From Sporosarcina aquimarina (GTDB lineage: Bacteria > Bacillota > Bacilli > Bacillales_A > Planococcaceae): a DNA stretch of 64,000 nt. The stretch is taken from assembly GCF_023715615.1 (NCBI RefSeq), contig NZ_JAMBOM010000005.1, forward strand, positions 120,078 to 184,077, in the 5' to 3' direction. Below the pieces are notes generated by a model. That model saw only the letters and a program-made list of their open reading frames with translations. It did not search any database and was not told where the DNA came from. Numbering within the stretch: the stretch's first letter is position 1; each line of letters opens with the position of its first letter. The position numbers were made by a program, and so were the translations under genes. This document shows, one piece after another, positions 1-9,097 of this stretch.

Positions 1-28
1 TCTGATAGAATGTAGGGTTCTTCCGCTT

Positions 29-913
29 TTATTGAATACATCTGGCTAATGCACCACGCAGGCCAGCTTCACCTTTAAACTTACTCTCTTGGATACACTT
101 CTCTTTTTCGTTAAAAAGCGGGTGTGTAAAATAACTTGCTACTTCTTTTCGAACAGCTGTAACGAGTAATGGATGCTTATTAAATATCCCGCCACCAAGC
201 ACGAGCGTAGTCGGATCTGCAAATAATAGAATATGTTGGATTTCTTTTGCCAATGCCGATACGACTTCGCTCACGATAGATACAGCTCGATCATCCCCCT
301 CGTAATAGTAGTCCATGATTTCCTTGAACGTAATATCAGGGTTATTAAAAGCGATTGATCCTTTATGCTCGGCACCTAGTCCAGAAACACTCTTCTCCAA
401 CGTTAAGCCATCCGCATTCGTCAAAGCAAAACCAATTTCTCCTGCCATACCAGTACCTCGCATGTACTGTCCACCATTGATCGTACAACACGAAATTCCT
501 GTACTCAACGTTAGATAGACGAATGTTCCAGTTCCTGAACCACGCTCGACATATTCTCCCCATGTAGCCATGTAGACATCATTATCAATCATAATCGTTG
601 TATTTGGAAATACTTCAGTTAACTTTTTCTTTAGCGGGAAATTCCGCCATGGCAAGTTATTCTGATAGATAGCGATTCCTAATTCCGATTCAACAATTCC
701 TGGTAGACCCACAGCAAGGGCACTGATTTCCTTAGAACTAATTTCGCTATCTATACAAAGTTTTTCGAATGATTCTACCAATGAGTAGAACAACTTCTCT
801 CCATCTTCTTTTTCACTTGGGATTTCATGACTCATAATTAAAATACCGTTTTCATCGAAGAGCGCAGTTGCGAGTTTTGTCCCACCAATATCAGCTGTCA
901 GAAAATAGTTCAT
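29..913 (-). CDS. ROK-family sugar kinase (amino-sugar kinase, probably GalNAc/GlcNAc type)
   Basis: This is a 294-residue ROK kinase, expected to phosphorylate a cytoplasmic sugar at C6 with ATP. The N-terminus has the ATP phosphate-binding motif DIGGTK (residues 8-13). A second acidic motif, IDNDV (about 108-112), supplies the catalytic Asp, and LVLGGGIF near residue 240 is the C-terminal glycine-rich nucleotide site. The usual ROK zinc motif (CxCGxxGCxE) is absent: the equivalent stretch after GEIGF has no cysteines, as in some ROK sub-families. It is the last gene of the leftward amino-sugar cluster, 20 bp after the SIS gene, with a GGGAG ribosome binding site. Its place beside NagA-, AgaS- and tagatose-pathway-like genes suggests N-acetylgalactosamine or a related sugar. 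Substrate is inferred; family is firm. Confidence 0.85.
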   Translation of the reverse strand: MNYFLTADIGGTKLATALFDENGILIMSHEIPSEKEDGEKLFYSLVESFEKLCIDSEISSKEISALAVGLPGIVESELGIAIYQNNLPWRNFPLKKKLTEVFPNTTIMIDNDVYMATWGEYVERGSGTGTFVYLTLSTGISCCTINGGQYMRGTGMAGEIGFALTNADGLTLEKSVSGLGAEHKGSIAFNNPDITFKEIMDYYYEGDDRAVSIVSEVVSALAKEIQHILLFADPTTLVLGGGIFNKHPLLVTAVRKEVASYFTHPLFNEKEKCIQESKFKGEAGLRGALARCIQ

Positions 914-932
914 GTAGGAACGCTCCCATCTC

Positions 933-1946
933 TTATAGCTTTACTACTTGAGTTAGATTACGTGGTTTATCGGGATCAAAACCTAAACTGATGGCACGGT
1001 GATATGCTAAGAGTTGCAATACAGGTAGGTAAACTGCATGTCGATTACGATCACTGATTGTATCCGTCAATGTAATTTTTTCATTCGCTTCGAATTCATC
1101 TACTATTGGTCCCACAACAAGAACATGGCCACCTAAACGTTGAATGTCCTTGACGAGGTCTTGGTCATACTCTGCTGTTTCTTTTTGAGTCAAAAGAATA
1201 ACGACTGTTGATTTATCGACGATTGAAATAGGTCCATGCCTGAATTCAAGACTGGAGTAACTTTCGCATTCTGTTTGTGTCATTTCTTTCAATTTCAACG
1301 TCGCTTCTTTCGCCAAGCCGTTATAAGACCCTGAACCAAGGAAGATGAATCTTTGCTTGGAATGGTCATCAGCTAAAGATTTCACCTTATTTTCATCAAG
1401 GAAAGCTTCTTTAACGAATGCTGGAATTCGTTTTAGTTGTTCCAAATCTTCTACAGAATTAGCTTGTTTCGCTGAATACAATTGCAATGCAAATAGCATA
1501 TTTGTAAATGATTGCGTCATGACAACACTTTTCTCGGATATATGATCCAGAGCAATCACTTGATCAGCTGCTTCTGCCATCGGCGTACCTAAATTACACG
1601 TCACCGCAAGCGTCTTGATATTGCCATTACCTTTTAAATGCTCAAGTGCAAGGATAATTTCAGACGTTGTACCTGATCTTGAAATCCCAACGATCAAATA
1701 GTTTTTCCCAGATACGATTAGAGTAGACTCGTGTAAAAACAGTTCTGATGCTGGAACTGCCGCTGTAAATTGCCCCGTTACTGACTGATAGATTTTAGCT
1801 GCTGAAGAGGCTAAATAAAAGGAAGTTCCGCATCCTGTAAATAGTACTTGATCAAACGAATTCTGATCGAACCTCATTGCGTCCAATGAATCATATGTTT
1901 GTTGTAACTGATCCGCCTGACTCATAATTTCGTTAAGCGTATGCAT
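933..1946 (-). CDS. agaS: SIS-domain sugar isomerase/deaminase, AgaS-like
   Basis: The 337-residue protein has two SIS domains, as in the isomerase half of GlmS and in AgaS. FTGCGTSFYLA (about 36-46) and GISRSGTTSE (about 87-96) form the first phosphosugar site. FLGSGSYNGLAKEATLKLKE and SLEFRHGP (about 200-235) form the second. The end, DPDKPRNLTQVVKL, is the conserved GlmS-like tail that closes over the active site. The glutaminase domain of GlmS is absent, so it should work on a sugar amine phosphate without glutamine. In Aga pathways AgaS converts galactosamine-6-phosphate to tagatose-6-phosphate and ammonia, and the flanking PfkB and GatY/KbaY-type genes would use that product. A fructosamine-type role is the main alternative. 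Ribosome binding site AGGGG lies 9 nt before the ATG. Confidence 0.8.
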   Translation of the reverse strand: MHTLNEIMSQADQLQQTYDSLDAMRFDQNSFDQVLFTGCGTSFYLASSAAKIYQSVTGQFTAAVPASELFLHESTLIVSGKNYLIVGISRSGTTSEIILALEHLKGNGNIKTLAVTCNLGTPMAEAADQVIALDHISEKSVVMTQSFTNMLFALQLYSAKQANSVEDLEQLKRIPAFVKEAFLDENKVKSLADDHSKQRFIFLGSGSYNGLAKEATLKLKEMTQTECESYSSLEFRHGPISIVDKSTVVILLTQKETAEYDQDLVKDIQRLGGHVLVVGPIVDEFEANEKITLTDTISDRNRHAVYLPVLQLLAYHRAISLGFDPDKPRNLTQVVKL

Positions 1947-1967
1947 ATTTCATTGCCCCTATTCCAT

Positions 1968-2897
1968 TTAGATTTTTTCCACTGTTATTTTACTCATCAA
2001 CGATTCAACGATGTCTTTCTTCACATAACCAATATCTTTATGCATGGCGTTACACGTTCCACTTGCGACTGCTCTTTTATAAGTAGTGAACACGTCTTCT
2101 CCCATCGCACAGCCGTATACTAGACCACCAACAAATGCATCGCCACTCCCTACAGCATTAAGAGGCTGAATTTCTGGTGCATTGACTTTATAACTACCGG
2201 ATCTATTAATAATCATTGCACCGCTTTTTCCTAATGTGAAACAGACATGCTCAATTCCACTTTCAACAAATCGTTTGCCAACCTCTAGCAGGTCCAATTC
2301 AGATAACTCGTTTTCTCCCAAGATATTCATAATTTCCTCTTCATTTGGCTTAATTGCAAAAGGAACCGCTTTAATTCCTAATTCAAGCGCTGGTCCACTT
2401 GAATCGAGAACTGTTTTTGCTCCATTGGCATTAATGATCTCAATCATTTGTGCATACGCATTTGCTGGAACACCTTTAGGAAGACTTCCAGATAGAACAA
2501 ACCATTTCACTTTTTTGGATTTCAAGGTTAACCAGTCGAGTAACGATGACCATTCATCCGTGGATATAACAGGTCCACTTTCGAGCAATTCTGTACCTAT
2601 ACCATCTTCTCTATTTAAAACCGTTAAGCAAACACGACTTTCTTCTGTAATCTGAATCAGCTCATTTGGAATAGATCGGGAATTCAACAACTGACGAATC
2701 GTATCTCCGGTATTTCCTCCTGCAAATCCTCCCACGTCCACGCTAGCACCTGAACTTTGAACTACTTTTGCTACATTCATTCCTTTACCGCCTGCGTCCT
2801 TCACAATAGACCCGACACGATTTACTCCACCTACACTCAATGATTCTATCTGATAGATTTGATCGATAGCCGCATTCAGAGTTATAGTCGTAATCAT
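1968..2897 (-). CDS. PfkB-family 1-phosphofructokinase / tagatose-6-phosphate kinase
   Basis: This 309-residue PfkB (ribokinase-fold) kinase resembles LacC and FruK. The start ITTITLNAAIDQIY matches the TLNPALD-type opening of this subfamily. The substrate glycine loop is DAGGKGMNVAKV (about 34-45). The C-terminal anion-hole motif NAVGSGDAFVGG (about 243-254) contains the catalytic Asp. It should phosphorylate tagatose-6-phosphate or fructose-1/6-phosphate to the bisphosphate. Its ATG overlaps the aldolase stop by 4 bp (ATGA), showing translational coupling. Kinase followed by aldolase and an AgaS-like enzyme supports tagatose-6-phosphate as substrate, but sequence alone does not separate this from fructose-1-phosphate. 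Confidence 0.85.
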   Translation of the reverse strand: MITTITLNAAIDQIYQIESLSVGGVNRVGSIVKDAGGKGMNVAKVVQSSGASVDVGGFAGGNTGDTIRQLLNSRSIPNELIQITEESRVCLTVLNREDGIGTELLESGPVISTDEWSSLLDWLTLKSKKVKWFVLSGSLPKGVPANAYAQMIEIINANGAKTVLDSSGPALELGIKAVPFAIKPNEEEIMNILGENELSELDLLEVGKRFVESGIEHVCFTLGKSGAMIINRSGSYKVNAPEIQPLNAVGSGDAFVGGLVYGCAMGEDVFTTYKRAVASGTCNAMHKDIGYVKKDIVESLMSKITVEKI

Positions 2898-3736
2898 CTT
2901 TGCAGCATCCTAACTTTTTGTTCTACAAGCTTTGCCAATGCCTCTCGGGCAGGTAAAAAATACTTTCTCGGATCATTTTCAGCAGGATATTCTACAAAAT
3001 AGGAGCGTAACTTCTCTGCAAATAAATCCTTAAGTTCAGTTGAGAAATTGACCTTGCTTACCCCTAGTCCGATTGCCTTTCTTACACTTTCTTCCGAGAC
3101 GCCTGACGCACCGTGCATGACTAGCGGAACATTGGTCGCTTGACGTATTTGATCGAGTAAATCAAATTGCAGCTTAGGTTCTTCCCGATAAGCTCCATGC
3201 GCGGTTCCGAAAGCAGGAGCAAATGAGTCAATTCCAGTCTCATGGACAAATCGTTCAGCCATCTCAGGATTTGTAAATAATGATTTCGTTTCATCGACCA
3301 CCTGATCATCTTCTACTCCTCCTATTGTCCCGAGCTCAGCTTCCACTGGTATACTAACTGACTTTGAAACTTCTACAACCCGTTTGACGAGTTCAATATT
3401 TTCTTCAAATGGAAGTCTTGAACCATCAATCATAACGGATGTATAACCTGCACGAAGACATTCCATTACATGTTTGAGTGATTCACCATGATCCAGATGG
3501 AGTGCAACAGGAACAGAAGACCGCTCCGCTGCTGCATTTGCTAAGGCAATCAGGTAGGGCATCTCAAAATACTTGTATGTACTCGAAGTTGTCTGCAAAA
3601 TTACTGGAGCACCTGCAGCCTCAGCTCCTGCAATAATCGCTTTCATAATTTCTAAATTATGCACTCCGAACGCACCAATTGCATATTGGTTCGCATATGC
3701 ATCTTCTAAAATCTCTTTTGTTGTGACCAATGTCAT
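2894..3736 (-). CDS. Class II ketose-bisphosphate aldolase (GatY/KbaY-like)
   Basis: The 280-residue zinc-dependent aldolase cleaves tagatose-1,6-bisphosphate or fructose-1,6-bisphosphate to DHAP and glyceraldehyde-3-phosphate. Visible family features are ALHLDHG (about 78-84) with catalytic Asp and zinc His, VEAELGTIGG (about 133-142), FGTAHGAY with a further zinc His, MHGASG and VNFSTEL near the phosphate site. Length fits GatY/KbaY (about 284) and FbaA. A good ribosome binding site (GAGGTAA, 5 nt) precedes the ATG. The 79-bp gap upstream, after the GntR gene, holds a TTGT-N4-ACAA inverted repeat, so an internal promoter under GntR control is possible. Tagatose specificity is inferred from the neighbours. 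Confidence 0.88.
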   Translation of the reverse strand: MTLVTTKEILEDAYANQYAIGAFGVHNLEIMKAIIAGAEAAGAPVILQTTSSTYKYFEMPYLIALANAAAERSSVPVALHLDHGESLKHVMECLRAGYTSVMIDGSRLPFEENIELVKRVVEVSKSVSIPVEAELGTIGGVEDDQVVDETKSLFTNPEMAERFVHETGIDSFAPAFGTAHGAYREEPKLQFDLLDQIRQATNVPLVMHGASGVSEESVRKAIGLGVSKVNFSTELKDLFAEKLRSYFVEYPAENDPRKYFLPAREALAKLVEQKVRMLQR

Positions 3737-3762
3737 TGGATTACCTCTTTTCCGTTAGTGGG

Positions 3763-3774
3763 TTGTCGGTACAA
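3763..3774. promoter_or_regulatory. Putative GntR/UTRA operator, copy 1
   Basis: Inverted repeat TTGT-CGGT-ACAA lies between the GntR gene and the aldolase. The surrounding string GGTTGT-n-GGTACAAGTT recurs almost exactly at 12521-12537 upstream of the LacI gene. TTGT...ACAA half-sites are typical of HutC-subfamily GntR repressors such as TreR. Binding is inferred. Confidence 0.45.
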
Positions 3775-3815
3775 GTTCAAGTAAAAGTTGAGACACATAG
3801 TTGATTTTATGTGTC

Positions 3816-4547
3816 TTAAACTAAATCCGTATAAAATCTACAACGATCTCCTCGTACGATGGAAATGCAGAATTCGACTGGTGTGTCATCCGTATCGTAA
3901 GCGGTCCTTTCAAGCAGTAACGCTGGTTTACCCACTTCTGTCTTTAAATACTTACTCTCCTGGTCACGTATCAATACAGGTTCAAAAGCTTCTTTCGCAC
4001 GTACTACAGTCACTCCATATCGAGAAGCTAATAGTCCATATAGAGATGTAACGCCAACTTCGAATAAATCTTCTTTGTTTTGCACAATCGATTTCGGCAT
4101 ATACGACGACTCTAAGATGATTGGTTCAGCGTCCGCACAACGGACTCTTTTCATCATAACCACTTTCTCATCTGTCGTTAACTGCAATCCAGCAATAACT
4201 GCGGCTGGAGGATCTACTTCATCCACTTCAATTACAATATCACTTGGATTAAAGCCTTTTTCTTTTAGCACTTGGCTAAAGCTATAAAACCCTCCTAATG
4301 ATTGTTCGAATTTAGGATGCGATACAAATGTACCTTTCCCTTGTATACGAAACAGTGTGCCTTCCTGAACCATCTCTTCAATTGCTTTTTTAGCGGTATT
4401 CCGGCTAACATTAAATACCGTCATCAATTGATTTTCAGAATCGATTTTATCGCCTGGTCGCCATTCTCCAGATTTGATACGCGCATCTAATCGTTGCTTG
4501 ACTTGATAATATAATGGAATAATACTTCCTTGTTCTAAAGGTTTCAT
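3816..4547 (-). CDS. GntR-family (HutC/UTRA) transcriptional regulator, NagR-like
   Basis: The 243-residue regulator has an N-terminal winged helix (about 8-75; DKIDSENQLMTVFNVSRNTAKKAIEEM, then the wing RIQGKGTFVS) and a C-terminal UTRA effector domain (about 95-240) that in this subfamily binds phosphorylated sugars. A ribosome binding site AAAAGGATG precedes the ATG. It sits between the NagA-like deacetylase and the aldolase, the usual position of NagR/AgaR-type repressors answering to amino-sugar phosphates. Likely operators are the TTGT-N4-ACAA repeats at 3763 and 12523. The effector is not determined. Confidence 0.88.
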   Translation of the reverse strand: MKPLEQGSIIPLYYQVKQRLDARIKSGEWRPGDKIDSENQLMTVFNVSRNTAKKAIEEMVQEGTLFRIQGKGTFVSHPKFEQSLGGFYSFSQVLKEKGFNPSDIVIEVDEVDPPAAVIAGLQLTTDEKVVMMKRVRCADAEPIILESSYMPKSIVQNKEDLFEVGVTSLYGLLASRYGVTVVRAKEAFEPVLIRDQESKYLKTEVGKPALLLERTAYDTDDTPVEFCISIVRGDRCRFYTDLV

Positions 4548-4641
4548 AGTGCTTCATCCTTTTTCCAGTTCTTATTGTCCAATATATCATCACTTCGATG
4601 AAATTCACATCTTTTGCAATTTTCAAGATTGCTATCAAACG

Positions 4642-5835
4642 TTAGTCATAGAAAGACACCTTATTTAAATAAGCAATTTCCCCATTGCAAATTGTTAAAC
4701 TCACATTACCATCTGCATCTATTACCGTGAGATCTGCATCTTTCCCTTTTTGAATGCTCCCTTTTCGATGCTCAACGCCAAGGCGCTTTGCCTGATTCAA
4801 GGAAGTGATTTGAGCTTGTTCTATAAGTGACAGGCCGAGCCACTTTTCCATATTCTTTCTTGCTTCATTCATCGTAATAATACTTCCTGCCAGTGATGAG
4901 CCATCTTCTAATGTGCACTTACCTCTGTTCACTACTACATTGTTGCCACCTAAGTCATACTTTCCATCTGGCATGCCTTTTGCACGCATCCCATCTGTAA
5001 TAACTAATATTCGCTCGATTCCTTTTAAACGCAGAACCAATTTCAACAAATCAGGATGAAAATGAAATCCATCTGGAATTAATTCAACGTAAACTTCCTC
5101 ACTTAAGAGTGCGGCACCAAGAACTCCTGGTTCACGTTGATGAAGACCACTCATCCCATTGAATAAGTGGGTTGCATGTGACACTCCAGCGTCAATTGCG
5201 ACCTTTGCTTGTTCATAAGTAGCATCTGTATGTCCCATGGATCCGAGAACTCCTTGTTCCTGTAAACCCTTAAGGAAGGTTTGTTCAACGTCGAGTTCTG
5301 GTGCAAACGTTACGATTCTTATGGCGTCCTTAGCTACTAGTTGCCACTCATTAAATAATTCAAGATTTGAAGAAATAATACTCGATGCAGGTTGTGCACC
5401 TTTTTGAGCAAGGTTAATAAAAGGTCCCTCAAGATGTATTCCAAGTAATTCAGGACTAGCTACCTTCCCGCTATCTTCCATATATGTTGATATCGCAAAA
5501 ATCGAATCCCTGATTTGTTCATCAGGACTGGTCATCGTAGTCGCGAGATATGAAGTTGTACCTTCTTTCGCAAGAGTATGTGCGATTGTATCGATTGCTT
5601 GAGAAGTAGCGTCCATAAAATCTGCGCCTCCTGCCCCATGGACATGAATATCAATCATACCCGGCAGTACATTCATTTCAAGACAGTCGAACACTTTAAA
5701 GCTATTATTCATCTTTGGACAATCATCCATATGTCCGTATGTGTCAATGATTCCTTCACGTATTAAGAGAAAAGCATTTGGCATGATCTTATGTTTAAAT
5801 ACAATCTCCACGTTGATTAAGCAGATTTTATCCAT
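4642..5835 (-). CDS. nagA: N-acetylglucosamine/galactosamine-6-phosphate deacetylase
   Basis: This 397-residue amidohydrolase removes acetate from GlcNAc-6-P (NagA) or GalNAc-6-P (AgaA). It shows the metal motif IDIHVHGAGGADF (about 52-64), HLEGPF (about 134-139), MGHTDATYEQA and SHATHLFNGM with the metal-site histidines, then ITDGMRAKGMPDG with the catalytic Asp region (VITDG) and the C-terminal GKDADLTVIDAD beta strand. I start it at ATG 5835, preceded by AAGGAAGGTG at 7-8 nt. An upstream in-frame ATG at 5862 lacks a ribosome binding site and abuts the previous gene. No glucosamine-6-phosphate deaminase (nagB) lies nearby, whereas an AgaS-like enzyme does. That favours the GalNAc branch, although NagA enzymes can act on both. 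Confidence 0.9.
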   Translation of the reverse strand: MDKICLINVEIVFKHKIMPNAFLLIREGIIDTYGHMDDCPKMNNSFKVFDCLEMNVLPGMIDIHVHGAGGADFMDATSQAIDTIAHTLAKEGTTSYLATTMTSPDEQIRDSIFAISTYMEDSGKVASPELLGIHLEGPFINLAQKGAQPASSIISSNLELFNEWQLVAKDAIRIVTFAPELDVEQTFLKGLQEQGVLGSMGHTDATYEQAKVAIDAGVSHATHLFNGMSGLHQREPGVLGAALLSEEVYVELIPDGFHFHPDLLKLVLRLKGIERILVITDGMRAKGMPDGKYDLGGNNVVVNRGKCTLEDGSSLAGSIITMNEARKNMEKWLGLSLIEQAQITSLNQAKRLGVEHRKGSIQKGKDADLTVIDADGNVSLTICNGEIAYLNKVSFYD

Positions 5836-5862
5836 CTCATACACCTTCCTTTTAAGCAACAC

Positions 5863-6513
5863 TCATCGGCGCCCATTCTCAGTTTCAAGAGTTCCATCCA
5901 TTTCGCCTTTCATTTTAAACATTTTTGAGGACATCCATGTCAAGAATAGAATAGTTACACTTATCCCAAAAAACGGCAAAAGTCCAGGAATGATTAGGAA
6001 GACTCGATAGAGCAGATATAAACCGACTATGGAGCCTGCCCCTTGAAGAGGGAAAGAGATGGTCAACAAGACGGATGTCGAAAAGTACCGAGAAAACGGC
6101 AATTCATAATGTGCGAACACTTGGAAGATGTTCATGACAATGAGTGCGTACAAAACCATAATCATGACCATGATCGTCAGCATCGCCAAGCCTGTAGTAC
6201 CTGGCATCGCGGTCACAATCCGGAAGTTGACGACGAGGAAATACCCAATTCCAATGAGAACGAGGCCAATTTTATTGGACGCAAGGAATTCATCTTTGTA
6301 AGCTTTCCAGTAAATTTTCGCAAGCATCTTGAGATCATCTTCACCCCTCAATCGCTTTCGCATTGTGATGAAAAGTCCTACAGTTGCCGGTGTTATCCCG
6401 ACAATAACTAGCCCCATTAACGTCAATCCGATCCACATCAGTTGTAGAACTGCTAGCATCGTTACGAATTCTACAAATTGATAAAGCTTAGCTTTCCATC
6501 CATGTGTGGGCAT
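5863..6513 (-). CDS. YesL-like (DUF624) membrane protein
   Basis: A 216-residue integral membrane protein with about five hydrophobic segments (near 13-45, 78-97, 101-125, 145-165, 168-195), matching the DUF624/YesL family in length and layout. These proteins commonly sit beside LplB/YtcP-type oligosaccharide ABC importers, as here, but their role is unknown. A strong ribosome binding site (GGGAGGTGA) precedes the ATG. It follows the binding-protein gene after a stable stem-loop and is 27 bp ahead of nagA, so it belongs to the same transcript. No catalytic motif was recognised. Confidence 0.75.
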   Translation of the reverse strand: MPTHGWKAKLYQFVEFVTMLAVLQLMWIGLTLMGLVIVGITPATVGLFITMRKRLRGEDDLKMLAKIYWKAYKDEFLASNKIGLVLIGIGYFLVVNFRIVTAMPGTTGLAMLTIMVMIMVLYALIVMNIFQVFAHYELPFSRYFSTSVLLTISFPLQGAGSIVGLYLLYRVFLIIPGLLPFFGISVTILFLTWMSSKMFKMKGEMDGTLETENGRR

Positions 6514-6538
6514 TTCCTGTCACCTCCCTTAAATAATC

Positions 6539-6570
6539 AAGCTCATACAGGAAACCACCTGTACAAGCTT
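6539..6570 (-). promoter_or_regulatory. Intercistronic stem-loop after the binding-protein gene
   Basis: Near-perfect arms (AAGCTTGTACAGG / CCTGTATGAGCTT on the minus strand) with a 6-nt loop lie between the solute-binding-protein gene and yesL, without a T-run. Such hairpins usually stabilise the 3' end of the abundant binding-protein mRNA, or cause partial termination. That role is inferred. Confidence 0.55.
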
Positions 6571-6574
6571 TTGG

Positions 6575-8191
6575 TCATTTGTTCTCTTTCATGCGATCAT
6601 ATGCACCTTGAGCAATCTCCAAGTATTGGTCGACGCCCATCTTTTCAATTGTCTTCTTGTAGTCATCCCATTTACTTAGATCTTGTTTTCCAGTAATGAA
6701 TGCCGCCGTAGATTCTTCAATATACGTATTGATATCTGTCATAATTGCGCTTACTTGGTCATTCTCTTCAACTGTATAGTTCAAGCCAGGCAAAATATCC
6801 TCATCTTTTATGCGGTAAGGTTTAACTTTCTCAGCATTGGCCCTGGAGTTCTCTTTCGATTCAGCACCTTGGAAGAATTTCTGCTTTACGATGCCTGGAT
6901 AATAACCACCTGGCCAGGTTAGATATTCACTGATAGCCTGGTCCATATTCAAACCATCCGGATTATCCGTAATTGTCTCTAGATACTTGAACTTGCCCTC
7001 TGCAACTTCTTCATAAGTGGTTCCTTCGAAGCCCATAAAGAACATTTTCGTTCCTTCATCTCCATAAAAATAGTCCATCCAACGAACCATAGCTTCAGGA
7101 TTTTTCGATTTATCCGTTATCACGAACATGCCCAGGTTTCCAAGTCCGTTGGAAACTGTATTATATGCACGCTCTCCTGATGGACCTTCTAGTACTGGCA
7201 TTCCTACATACCCATCTAATTTCAACAACTCTGCTGGATCGATAGAGTTCAACACGCCATAATCACCTTTTGAAGAATCCGCTGTGAACTCTTGAGGAGT
7301 TACCGTAAATACGTCTTGATTAATAAGGCCATCACTATAAAGCTTGTTTAAATATGTCACTAACTCCTTATAACCGTCTGTAGTTGGCACGAAACGGAAG
7401 TTTTCCGTCCCTTCTTCAAAGTCGAGGTTAATGTTCATGGATCCTTGTTTGTTTAGTCCGAAACTTCCACGTAAATATGAGATGAATTCATCAATGCCGT
7501 AACCGCCACCCCATGCCTTTTCGTCTTGTACACCATTCCCGTTTGGATCGTCATTTTTGATTGCTTTTAGCAATTCATAAAACTCTTCCGTTGTTTCAGG
7601 TTCTTTCAGACCAAGGTTATCCAACCACTCTTGTTTAAACCATGGTGCCTCTGCACGCAACGCTTCAAATTCAGGATCGTAAATTGTTGGGAAGCCATAA
7701 ATGTTTCCATCTGCCATTGTTACCCCTTGTTTTACTGAAGGGTATTCATCTAGCAGCTTTTTGAAGTTCGGTGCATATTTATCAATATAATCGTTCAGCG
7801 GGAGGAAAATTCCTTGCTGACCGTATTTGATTAGATCAGTTTTAGAAAATGCAGAAGCAAAATAGACTTCAGGATAATCCCCGCTCGTTAACGTTAAGTT
7901 TCTCTTTTCAGCTAAGGCCTCTGTTTGTACAGTAGACCAATCAACTTCAATGTTCGTCATCTTTTCGTATTCTTTCCATAACATTAGGTCATTCCAATCT
8001 TGTGAAGCAAAAAACTTTGCCGCAAATCCATCCACTTGAATCTTGTCGTCTACAATTGGCATCCCTTCGACGTTCACCTTGTCGGAGTTTTCACCTCGTT
8101 CAACTTCCCCATCCGTCTTCGTACAAGCCCCCAGAATATTTGCCGCGAGTAATAAACTTGCTGCCATTCCCATATACTTTGTCTTCTTCAA
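6575..8191 (-). CDS. Extracellular solute-binding lipoprotein of an oligosaccharide ABC importer (YtcQ/LipO type)
   Basis: The 538-residue protein starts with a lipoprotein signal peptide (basic MKKTKY, hydrophobic core, lipobox LGAC with Cys23) and continues as a large family 1 binding protein of the YtcQ/LipO class (500-560 residues). It should be anchored outside the membrane and hand sugar oligomers to the two permeases encoded just upstream. The start codon is TTG at 8191, after a purine-rich AAGGGGG site. Many acidic and aromatic residues (for example GNGVQDEKAWGGGYG) recall calcium-binding loops seen in such proteins. No ATP-binding subunit is encoded nearby; these importers commonly use a shared MsmX-type ATPase. 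Ligand unknown; an amino-sugar glycan is suggested by context. Confidence 0.88.
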   Translation of the reverse strand: MKKTKYMGMAASLLLAANILGACTKTDGEVERGENSDKVNVEGMPIVDDKIQVDGFAAKFFASQDWNDLMLWKEYEKMTNIEVDWSTVQTEALAEKRNLTLTSGDYPEVYFASAFSKTDLIKYGQQGIFLPLNDYIDKYAPNFKKLLDEYPSVKQGVTMADGNIYGFPTIYDPEFEALRAEAPWFKQEWLDNLGLKEPETTEEFYELLKAIKNDDPNGNGVQDEKAWGGGYGIDEFISYLRGSFGLNKQGSMNINLDFEEGTENFRFVPTTDGYKELVTYLNKLYSDGLINQDVFTVTPQEFTADSSKGDYGVLNSIDPAELLKLDGYVGMPVLEGPSGERAYNTVSNGLGNLGMFVITDKSKNPEAMVRWMDYFYGDEGTKMFFMGFEGTTYEEVAEGKFKYLETITDNPDGLNMDQAISEYLTWPGGYYPGIVKQKFFQGAESKENSRANAEKVKPYRIKDEDILPGLNYTVEENDQVSAIMTDINTYIEESTAAFITGKQDLSKWDDYKKTIEKMGVDQYLEIAQGAYDRMKENK

Positions 8192-8206
8192 GTTTTTTCC
8201 CCCTTA

Positions 8207-9085
8207 TTATCCTTTTAGTGAACCTATCATTACACCTTTCACGAAGTACTTTTGTAAGAACGGATAAAGCATTAACATTGGTAAGTTAGCGACGATAAGG
8301 ACTGCATATTTTAATCCTTCAACGCTAAGTTGTTGTGCTAGGAAACTTTCAGAAGTCGTTTGAATCATGTCATCCATTTGCCCTTGGATAAGAATCTGTC
8401 TTAAAATCAGTTGGAGTGGGAATTTATCCTGGTCTTGCAAGTAAATTAATGCTTGGAAGTAAGAGTTCCAATGTCCTACCGAATAGAAAAGCACCATAAC
8501 CGCGATAACCGGGAACGACAATGGTAAAACGATATTCCAAAGAATCCGGAAGTTTCCGCATCCATCTATCATTGCAGACTCTTCAAGTTCATGTGGAATC
8601 GACTGGAAAAATGTTCTCATAATAATGATGTTCCAGACTGCTACCGCATTTGGAATAATCATGACCCAAAATGTATTGAGCATGCCAAGATCCTTAATCA
8701 GCAAATAAGTGGGGATTAAGCCTCCACTGAAGAATATGGTGAAGACGATGAATGCCATAATAATCCCGCGTCCCTTTAAATCCTTACGCGATAAGGGATA
8801 TGCTGCGAGGATTGTCATAACTACATTTAAAGCTGTACCCACAACAGTATATTTCATGGTGTTGACAAACCCATTAATAATGTCCTTGTTCTTGAATACT
8901 TTTTCATAGGCGTCCAGAGTGAATTCCTTCGGCCATAGCCATAGTTCACCAGAAATAACGTATTGCGGATTACTTATGGAAGCGCTTACTACAAATACTA
9001 GTGGGTAAATGACGAGTAAGGCGACTATCGAAAGAAATACATAGTTGAAGATAATAAATGTACGATCTGTTTTAGATTCTCTCAC
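8207..9085 (-). CDS. Carbohydrate ABC transporter permease (YtcP/LplC type)
   Basis: A 292-residue inner-membrane permease with six predicted membrane segments. The ABC-coupling (EAA) motif appears as HELEESAMIDGCGNFRILWNIVLPLSFP around 188-215. The N-terminal opening and the tail YPFLQKYFVKGVMIGSLKG are characteristic of the LplC/YtcP class. The likely start is GTG at 9085 with GGGGG eight nt upstream; the nearby ATG is out of frame. It lies 12 bp after the other permease and 15 bp before the binding protein. Confidence 0.88.
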   Translation of the reverse strand: MRESKTDRTFIIFNYVFLSIVALLVIYPLVFVVSASISNPQYVISGELWLWPKEFTLDAYEKVFKNKDIINGFVNTMKYTVVGTALNVVMTILAAYPLSRKDLKGRGIIMAFIVFTIFFSGGLIPTYLLIKDLGMLNTFWVMIIPNAVAVWNIIIMRTFFQSIPHELEESAMIDGCGNFRILWNIVLPLSFPVIAVMVLFYSVGHWNSYFQALIYLQDQDKFPLQLILRQILIQGQMDDMIQTTSESFLAQQLSVEGLKYAVLIVANLPMLMLYPFLQKYFVKGVMIGSLKG

Positions 9086-9097
9086 TCATTTGGCCCC